From Polaromonas sp. (GTDB lineage Bacteria > Pseudomonadota > Gammaproteobacteria > Burkholderiales > Burkholderiaceae_C), in contig JANYFF010000149.1 of assembly GCA_025362825.1 (NCBI GenBank), forward strand, positions 1-11,299: 11,299 bases of DNA, in the 5' to 3' direction. The translations under genes were made by a program, and so were the position numbers. The notes under the pieces were generated by a model, which searched no databases, had not been told where the DNA came from, and was given only the letters and a program-made list of their open reading frames with translations. Positions 6,300-11,299 of this stretch are shown here, in pieces; the first letter of the stretch is position 1, and each line of letters opens with the position of its first letter.

Positions 6300-7151
6300 C
6301 TAGCTCTTGACAGCGCCCGCCGTTAGGCCGGACACCATGTATCGTTTGAATGCGTAGTAAATAGCGGCTGGTGGCAGCGCATAAATAAGGCCGGTGGCCA
6401 TCAGCAACTCCCATGGCGAATCGTCTGCCGCCAAGAAGTTGCCCAACGCTACTGCTAGCGTCACGCTGGTGTCCTTGGACAGCAGCAAAAACGCATAAAG
6501 GTACTCGTTCCAGGCCAGCAGCAACGCGTAGGTTCCGACGGCTACCAGCGAAGGCACCATGAGCGGCAGGTAGACGAGGCGAAACAGCTGCAGCGCGGAG
6601 GCGCCGTCCATCCGGGCTGCTTCATCAAGCTCCCACGGCAGTTTGTCGGAAGCCTGCTTGAGCACCCAGATACAGTACGGTGAAGCGATCGTCACCATCG
6701 CAAGAATCAGTGATATCTGATGATTGAGCAGGCCGTAGTTGCCCATGGTCTTGTACATCGGCACCGCCAGGAAAGCCGCCGGGATAAAATAGGTAAACAG
6801 CGCCAGGTTCATCACCGTACGGCCGCCGCGCACCTTGAGACGGCTGATGGCAAAGGCGGCACAAGTGGAAATAAAGAGTGTCAGGGCGCCAACCGAGACG
6901 GCGATGATGAAGGAGTTACCCAGTTGCTCCCAGAAGTGGTCAAGGTAAAAATGCTTTTGCTCGAAAACAAATTCAAAGTTTCGCCAGGTCGGATCCTTGG
7001 GCCACAGCCGACCCGACGTCGCCTGGTCCCTGGCCGAAATCGAGAATAAAAACATGTGATAAATCGGGATGATGGTCCAGAGGAACACCGGGATGCCGAT
7101 CAGCAGCAGTTTGGCTTCGGCTGTAACGATCTTCAATGCGGATCGGCTCAT
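6300..7151 (-). CDS. CUT1 sugar ABC transporter permease (MalG type)
   Basis: This 283-residue inner-membrane protein is of the MalG family, with about six membrane segments (near 14-36, 80-104, 112-132, 146-166, 200-222 and 247-270). The EAA loop that contacts the ATPase is ELDEAARMDGASALQLFRLVYLPL (174-197), with the conserved Glu-Ala-Ala and Gly183. A GAGG lies 8 nt before the ATG. Its start overlaps the stop of the preceding permease as ATGA (7151-7148), so the two are coupled, as usual for MalF/MalG pairs. A 113-bp gap with a repeat separates it from the ATPase. Confidence 0.95.
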   Translation of the reverse strand: MSRSALKIVTAEAKLLLIGIPVFLWTIIPIYHMFLFSISARDQATSGRLWPKDPTWRNFEFVFEQKHFYLDHFWEQLGNSFIIAVSVGALTLFISTCAAFAISRLKVRGGRTVMNLALFTYFIPAAFLAVPMYKTMGNYGLLNHQISLILAMVTIASPYCIWVLKQASDKLPWELDEAARMDGASALQLFRLVYLPLMVPSLVAVGTYALLLAWNEYLYAFLLLSKDTSVTLAVALGNFLAADDSPWELLMATGLIYALPPAAIYYAFKRYMVSGLTAGAVKS

Positions 7152-8020
7152 TTGGACAACCTCTTCATCATGAAATACACCAGCGGTAGCACCAGCGGCA
7201 GGGCAACCACAATGGAAGCCAACGACAGGTCGACCTGGTCCAGCCGGAGGTAACGAATGCCTAGCGTGGCCAGCACATGGGTCAGGTCGGCGGGGCCACC
7301 GCCCGTCAGCAAGTAGACGCTGTTGAAATCACCCAGCGTCCAGATCATCGACAGGATGGTGGAGGTCAGGTAGAGCGAGCGCATCGATGGCCAAGTGATG
7401 AAGCAGAACTTTTGCCACATCGAAGCACCATCGACTGAAGCCGCTTCGTACTGTTCTGCAGGAATAACCATGCGGCCGGCCAGCAGGATCAGCGTCCAGA
7501 AAGGTAGCGATTTCCAGATGTGGGCAAGCATCGATAACGACAGCGCCAGGGTCGGGTCGTTCAGCCAGTTGGGTCCGTCCAGACCGGTCAGCCGGTAAAT
7601 CAGCGCGTTGACGACGCCCCACTCCGGGTTGAGCATGAAGCGCATCGACAAAATGGTCGGGATGGACGGCACAGCCCAGGGCAGGATGAAAATTACCGAG
7701 AGAATCTTTACCCACCAGCGGGTGCTGAGGAAGAAACCGGACAAGCCCAGCGCCAGCATCATCTTGATGTTGACCGAAACGACGACAAACACGATGGTGT
7801 TGATCACCGTGCGAAAGAAAATGGGATCGGCAAAAAGCCGCTCGTAACTCGCCGGATGGCGCGCCAGCCACAGGCCGTAGCCCACCGGATAGATCACAAA
7901 TACAACGAATATCAGCAAGTAAGGAACCACCAGCACCAGGCCCCACTTCTGCCACGAGGTCATGGCCTTGCGGACAGGCTTGATGGACGCGCCGACGTGA
8001 TCGATGGCAACAGTGTTCAT
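7148..8020 (-). CDS. CUT1 sugar ABC transporter permease (MalF type)
   Basis: This 290-residue inner-membrane protein pairs with the MalG-type subunit. Membrane segments are visible near 26-48, 70-98, 106-128, 160-182, 218-240 and 264-285. The EAA loop is EQYEAASVDGASMWQKFCFITWP (189-211). The motif GGGPADLT (240-247) is typical of MalF-type subunits. It lacks the long second periplasmic loop of E. coli MalF, as do most CUT1 homologues. The ATG at 8020 has no good Shine-Dalgarno sequence, and a hairpin element lies just upstream, so expression may be lower than that of the binding protein. Confidence 0.95.
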   Translation of the reverse strand: MNTVAIDHVGASIKPVRKAMTSWQKWGLVLVVPYLLIFVVFVIYPVGYGLWLARHPASYERLFADPIFFRTVINTIVFVVVSVNIKMMLALGLSGFFLSTRWWVKILSVIFILPWAVPSIPTILSMRFMLNPEWGVVNALIYRLTGLDGPNWLNDPTLALSLSMLAHIWKSLPFWTLILLAGRMVIPAEQYEAASVDGASMWQKFCFITWPSMRSLYLTSTILSMIWTLGDFNSVYLLTGGGPADLTHVLATLGIRYLRLDQVDLSLASIVVALPLVLPLVYFMMKRLSK

Positions 8021-8044
8021 GAGATTGGGAGTTGCGCGCTACCA

Positions 8045-8078
8045 GCCCCAAGCACGGGGCGGCAGCGCGACAAGCCTT
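8045..8078. repeat. Shortened copy of the GC-rich element, hairpin after the binding-protein gene
   Basis: GCCCC (8045-8049) and GGGGC (8056-8060) form a hairpin with a 6-nt loop. Three blocks match the element at 6221-6293 in the same order: CCCCAAGC (8046-8053 and 6231-6238), GGGG-GGCAG-GC (8056-8068 and 6254-6265), and GACAAGC (8069-8075 and 6278-6284). The parts between are deleted. It sits between binding protein and permease, where malE-malF type operons often carry an mRNA-stabilising hairpin. Confidence 0.5.
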
Positions 8079-8093
8079 TCAGTTAGCTAATGA

Positions 8094-9473
8094 TCAGTTC
8101 CCGGCTACGGTTTTGATACGGGCGATCATTTCGTCAACAGCCTTGTCAACCGGTATCTTCTCGTTAATGACGCGGTTGGCAGCCTTGGCCCAAACGTTCT
8201 CATTGTTGAGGATGGTGAACTTGTAGTTTTTGGCAAACTCAAAGCTGACGGTTCCGTTGGCATACTGGTTGTAAACCGACTGGCGGTGCGAGTCAGCCTT
8301 CCAGAAAGGACGTTCTTGCGCAGCCTTCATCACCGGGAACCACCGGCCAAGCGAGCCTTCAACATAAGGTGTCAGGTTTTCTTCCTGCATGAGAAAAGCT
8401 ACAAACTCCTTTGCGCGGACCTTGTTTTTCGCCTGGTTAAAAACCACGCCGGTCTTCACGGCTGTGCGGTAGACCATCTTGCCGCCGTCCGGCTTGGATG
8501 GAAAGCCGGCCGTACGGATGCGCTCGGTGTAGTTCTTCTTCGCGACCTCACGCTCCTCGGGCTTCAGAGCTGTGTTGTTCGAATCATCGAGCCATTTCGC
8601 GGCAATGGAGATCGTCGCGTTGTGGGTCATCACCGTCGTCTTGTTATGGAAGGCAACGTTGTTGTCCGGGTCTTTCCAACTGGTAGACGACGGTGGCGAG
8701 CAGCCCTTTGTGTAGGGCGCGACATAGTCCGTCAAAGCGCCAATCAGACCTGTACGCACGCTCGGATCATCGACCAGCAATTTGCCACTGTCGTTGACCA
8801 GCTTCACGTTGTAGGCATCCATAAAAGTCAGGAACGAGTAAAACGAATCACTCGAATCCACGCCCAGCGGCTGCCCGATACCGAAGGTGCGCGCGCCCGT
8901 CTTCTGGCGACTGGCAGGCTGCACCTTGTCGCACCAGAACGACCAGTAGCTCTTCCAGTCTTTCGGAATGTCGGACTCTTTGAAGCCGGCATCGTTGAGC
9001 ATGTCGATCCAATACTCGATGTGCATCGTCTGCTGCTTGATCGGGAAGGCGTAGTAGGCCCGCGTCTTGTTGGCATCGTTGTACAGGAAGGTGGTTTCAA
9101 CGGTGTTAGGCGCAAAGCGCGCGCGTATCGGGTTGATCACGCTGCTGATGTCCTCCAGCTTGCCGTCAAAAGCCCATTTACCCGTTACCTGGAAGTCATA
9201 CACGTCGGCATAGGCCACGTCAGGCGGGTTACCTGAATCAAGCGCTGCAACAGTCTTGGGAATCATGTCCTGCACGGGGTACTGGGAAAGCTCGATCTTC
9301 ACACCCTTGTGCTTTTCCTCGTACTTTTTGATGGCTGCAAACAGCGCATCGTCCTCGGCTTTGTAGAAGCCCTTCACCCACCAGACGGTGAGTTTTTCCT
9401 GGGCTGCGACCTGCCCCGCAGTGACCAGCCCGGCCGCGAACATCGCGGTGGCAAGAATTGTCTTGAGCTTCAT
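8094..9473 (-). CDS. CUT1 sugar ABC transporter substrate-binding protein
   Basis: This 459-residue periplasmic protein belongs to the extracellular solute-binding family 1. Residues 1-24 are a signal peptide (Lys2 and Lys4, hydrophobic core, VAA/Q cleavage) with no lipobox, so it should be soluble. The mature part begins with LTVWWVKGF (28-36); DSGNPPDVAYADVY (79-92) is the usual hinge-region motif. At 459 residues it is somewhat longer than MalE-like proteins. An AGGAG lies 10 nt before the ATG. It is the first transporter gene, preceded by a 147-bp gap that may hold its own promoter. By context the ligand is an aldonate or ketoaldonate, but the sequence does not name it. Confidence 0.94.
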   Translation of the reverse strand: MKLKTILATAMFAAGLVTAGQVAAQEKLTVWWVKGFYKAEDDALFAAIKKYEEKHKGVKIELSQYPVQDMIPKTVAALDSGNPPDVAYADVYDFQVTGKWAFDGKLEDISSVINPIRARFAPNTVETTFLYNDANKTRAYYAFPIKQQTMHIEYWIDMLNDAGFKESDIPKDWKSYWSFWCDKVQPASRQKTGARTFGIGQPLGVDSSDSFYSFLTFMDAYNVKLVNDSGKLLVDDPSVRTGLIGALTDYVAPYTKGCSPPSSTSWKDPDNNVAFHNKTTVMTHNATISIAAKWLDDSNNTALKPEEREVAKKNYTERIRTAGFPSKPDGGKMVYRTAVKTGVVFNQAKNKVRAKEFVAFLMQEENLTPYVEGSLGRWFPVMKAAQERPFWKADSHRQSVYNQYANGTVSFEFAKNYKFTILNNENVWAKAANRVINEKIPVDKAVDEMIARIKTVAGN

Positions 9474-9571
9474 TTTGTTTTGTCTCCTGTAATGGTTAAT
9501 TTATGCAACTACCGAATCCGCCATCCTCAATTGCCAACGAAAACTGCCCAATAAAATTGAGACTAATTGCT

Positions 9572-9581
9572 ATCATATGAT
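9572..9581. promoter_or_regulatory. ATCATATGAT palindrome with an embedded -10-like box upstream of the binding protein
   Basis: A perfect 10-bp palindrome lies about 100 bp before the binding-protein start. On the minus strand it contains TATGAT, which matches five of six positions of a sigma70 -10 box, but I see no good -35 box. It may mark a second promoter or operator inside the long gene set. It does not match the TGGTATGACGA site at 10645-10657. Confidence 0.3.
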
Positions 9582-9620
9582 GTTCGAAAGTTCTGGTTTC
9601 TATGGACAACCCCAACGTTT

Positions 9621-10571
9621 TCAGCTGCACTCCGGCACCGGGCTGATGGGCGGTTGCCCAGAAAAGTGAGCCTGCAGGTTGGCCACCGCGAGGTCAGCCA
9701 TGGCCTGGCGCGTCTGCGCGGTTGCGCTGCCCATGTGCGGCGCCAGAACCACGTTGTCGAGCTTGAACAGGGCTTCCAGGGGATACGGTTCTTTTTCAAA
9801 GACATCGAGGCCCGCGCCGGCAATCACCCCTTTTTGAAGGGCATCGACCAGGGCCGCTTCGTCCACAACCGAACCCCGAGCCACATTGATCAGGTAACCC
9901 TGTGGGCCAAGTGCCTGGAGCACGTCGGCATTAATCATGTGGAATGTGCCTGCGCCACCGGGCGTGATGACCACCAGAAAATCTACAGCGGCAGCAAGCG
10001 CCTTGGCGTCAGGATAAAAAGAATAAGGCAAGTCTGCTTTGGCGCTGCGTGCCGTGTAAGCGATAGACATGCCGAACGCGACCGCACGATCTGCGATGGC
10101 CTGTCCAATACGCCCCAGACCGACAATGCCAAGCCGCGCACCAGACATCTTGCGGGCTAGCGGCATGGCCCCCTCTGAGCCCCAGCGGCCAGTGCGTACA
10201 TATTGATCAGCCTGCGGAATACGCCGCGCCACGGACAGCATCAGCCCCAGGGCCAAGTCGGCCACCTCATCATTGAGCACGTTGGGCGTGTGCGTCACCA
10301 TGATGCCGCGCTTCAGGGCCATTGCAACGTCAACGCCGTCGTAGCCCACACCCATGATGGACACCATCTCCAGTGCAGGAAGCTGGCCCATCAGGGCTGC
10401 AGACACCGTTGACTCACCACCACCCGCGACGCCGCGTATCAGCGGCGCAACCTTTGCAAATGCTTCTGGGTCGGTTTCCTGCAAACGTTCATGGACGATG
10501 AATGCGTCCTTGAGCGGCTCCAGGAAAAGTGGCGGCGGCTTTGAAACAACAAGAATATGCGGACGGGACAA
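9621..10571 (-). CDS. D-2-hydroxyacid dehydrogenase, 2-ketoaldonate/glyoxylate reductase (GhrB/TkrA-like)
   Basis: This 316-residue cytoplasmic reductase probably turns a 2-ketoaldonate (2-ketogluconate, 2-keto-L-gulonate or 2,5-diketogluconate) or glyoxylate/hydroxypyruvate into the hydroxyacid. I start it at the TTG at 10571, since AGGAG lies 7 nt upstream and translation then opens MSRPHILVVSKPP. An in-frame ATG at 10619 would add 16 residues unlike the family. Numbered from the TTG: GVGYDGVDV (74-82), cofactor motif GLGRIG (151-156) with Tyr-Thr-Ala-Arg at the end of the second strand (172-175, favouring NADPH), INVARGSVVDE (228-238, Arg232), DVFEKEP (256-262, Glu261) and LAPHMGSAT (276-284, His279). 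Arg232, Glu261 and His279 are the expected catalytic triad. It is first in the leftward set and divergent from the dehydratase. Exact substrate is inferred. Confidence 0.88.
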   Translation of the reverse strand: MSRPHILVVSKPPPLFLEPLKDAFIVHERLQETDPEAFAKVAPLIRGVAGGGESTVSAALMGQLPALEMVSIMGVGYDGVDVAMALKRGIMVTHTPNVLNDEVADLALGLMLSVARRIPQADQYVRTGRWGSEGAMPLARKMSGARLGIVGLGRIGQAIADRAVAFGMSIAYTARSAKADLPYSFYPDAKALAAAVDFLVVITPGGAGTFHMINADVLQALGPQGYLINVARGSVVDEAALVDALQKGVIAGAGLDVFEKEPYPLEALFKLDNVVLAPHMGSATAQTRQAMADLAVANLQAHFSGQPPISPVPECS

Positions 10572-10583
10572 GGCTGATCTCCT
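10572..10583 (-). promoter_or_regulatory. Ribosome-binding site that sets a TTG start for the hydroxyacid dehydrogenase
   Basis: AGGAG (10579-10583, minus strand) is followed by 7 nt and TTG at 10571. The upstream in-frame ATG at 10619 has no comparable site. The TTG start widens the divergent spacer to 116 bp, leaving room for two promoters and an operator. Confidence 0.65.
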
Positions 10584-10644
10584 GCATGGGGGGTTGCGCA
10601 GCTGGTAACGGCTGCTCATGGTTATTACTGAGGATTTGCGCGCA

Positions 10645-10657
10645 ATGGTATGACGAT
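10645..10657. promoter_or_regulatory. FadR/GntR-type operator-like site in the divergent promoter region
   Basis: ATGGT-ATG-ACGAT is an odd-length near-palindrome with one mismatch between arms. Its core TGGTATGACGA fits the T-N-GT-N3-AC-N-A pattern known for the FadR subgroup of GntR regulators. It overlaps possible -10 boxes on both strands (GATAAT, 10655-10660, plus; TATTAT, 10656-10661, minus), so binding could block both divergent promoters. The likely binder is the FadR/GntR-type regulator at 2083-2826. Confidence 0.5.
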
Positions 10658-10687
10658 AATACGTTTACACATTCAGGACTTTCCCTT

Positions 10688-11299
10688 ATGACCACACCCA
10701 AAGCGCCCCGAAAAAAACCCGAAGAACTCCGCAGCCAGCAATGGTTTGGCCGCCAGGATCGCGACGGCTTTGCCTACCGCAGCTGGGTCAAGGGCAAAGG
10801 CGTGCCGCACGACCAGTTTGACGGCCGACCGGTCATCGGCATTTGCAACACCTTCAGTGAACTGACGCCTTGCAACAGTCACTTTCGTACGCTTGCAGAA
10901 CAAGTCAAGATCGGCGTGTACGAGGCTGGCGGCTTTCCGCTGGAGTTTCCGGTGATGTCGCTGGGCGAAACCCTTTTGCGCCCGACGGCCATGCTGTACC
11001 GTAACCTGGCCAGCATGGACGTGGAAGAAAGCATCCGTGGCAATCCGATTGACGGCGTAGTGCTGCTGATGGGCTGCGACAAGACCACGCCGTCGCTGGT
11101 CATGGGTGCATCAAGCGTTGACATACCCACAGTTGGCGTGAGCGGTGGCCCGATGCTCAGCGGCAAATGGCGCGGCCAGGAGCTTGGCTCGGGCACGGGC
11201 GTTTGGAGCATGAGCGAGCAGGTGCGCGCTGGCACGCTCAAGCTGGCTGATTTTTTTGAGGCCGAAAGCTGCATGCACCGCAGCCACGGCCATTGCATG
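10688..11299 (+). CDS. IlvD/Edd-family sugar-acid dehydratase (gluconate/arabinonate type), 5' part only
   Basis: The first 204 residues are present; the family is near 570-600 residues. These iron-sulphur enzymes dehydrate aldonates to 2-keto-3-deoxy acids in the cytoplasm. The opening (RSQQWFG, FAYRSW, DQFDGRPVIGICNT) is that of the sugar-acid branch typified by L-arabinonate dehydratase. Aligning with that enzyme from memory, Cys62 (in TPCN), Cys130 (in GCDKT) and Cys203 (in GHCM) are the cluster ligands. Glu94, Asp131 and Lys132, the lysine usually carbamylated, form the metal site. An AGGA lies 9 nt before the ATG. It is divergent from the hydroxyacid dehydrogenase, and the operator-like site lies between them. 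Beside idnD and idnO, D-gluconate is the natural substrate to propose; arabinonate, xylonate or galactonate remain possible. Confidence 0.92.
   Translation, partial: MTTPKAPRKKPEELRSQQWFGRQDRDGFAYRSWVKGKGVPHDQFDGRPVIGICNTFSELTPCNSHFRTLAEQVKIGVYEAGGFPLEFPVMSLGETLLRPTAMLYRNLASMDVEESIRGNPIDGVVLLMGCDKTTPSLVMGASSVDIPTVGVSGGPMLSGKWRGQELGSGTGVWSMSEQVRAGTLKLADFFEAESCMHRSHGHCM

Noticed and set aside
6187..6414. N-terminal extension of the ABC ATPase to an ATG at 6414
   Set aside because: The extra 76 residues come from the intergenic repeat and the end of the permease gene; MalK-type ATPases begin directly with a segment like MASVSFKKIEKSFG.
8286..9236. 316-codon plus-strand open frame inside the binding-protein gene
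   Set aside because: It is antisense to a clear solute-binding protein; the Arg/His/Val-rich translation is typical of a reversed reading frame.

Overview
The window looks like chromosomal DNA of a betaproteobacterium of the family Comamonadaceae (Polaromonas/Rhodoferax/Acidovorax type). This rests on GC-rich codon use, on protein types common in that family, and on two kinds of short intergenic palindromic repeat that I remember as widespread in those genomes. No search could be run to confirm the assignment.

Left end (1-2082). A divergent pair lies here. A periplasmic PQQ-dependent aldose dehydrogenase of the YliI type runs leftward out of the window. A small secreted NlpC/P60 peptidase runs rightward and may be translated from a leaderless mRNA. 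After the peptidase comes a 361-bp convergent spacer with inverted repeats but no recognisable gene.

Centre (2083-10571). A long leftward gene set is packed like an operon. In transcription order it holds: an NADPH-type D-2-hydroxyacid (2-ketoaldonate) dehydrogenase; a CUT1 sugar ABC transporter (binding protein, two permeases, MalK/UgpC-type ATPase); a 5-ketogluconate reductase (IdnO); an L-idonate 5-dehydrogenase (IdnD); a small cupin; and a DgoR-like FadR/GntR regulator. GC-rich palindromic elements interrupt the ABC genes at two points, after the binding protein and before the ATPase.

Right end (10688-11299). Divergent from this set is the start of an IlvD/Edd-family sugar-acid dehydratase, cut by the window edge. 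The 116-bp divergent spacer carries a FadR-type operator-like site (TGGTATGACGA), which probably binds the regulator encoded at the far end of the set.

Taken together this is a sugar-acid uptake and catabolism locus. The proposed route is: import of L-idonate, ketogluconate or a related compound by the ABC transporter; reduction of a 2-ketoaldonate by the hydroxyacid dehydrogenase; oxidation of L-idonate to 5-keto-D-gluconate (IdnD); reduction to D-gluconate (IdnO); and dehydration to 2-keto-3-deoxygluconate (IlvD/Edd). It differs from the E. coli idn operon in having an ABC importer instead of a permease and a dehydratase instead of gluconokinase. The enzyme families are well supported; the substrate and the pathway order are inferred. 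I see no CRISPR array, phage, insertion sequence, tRNA or rRNA.
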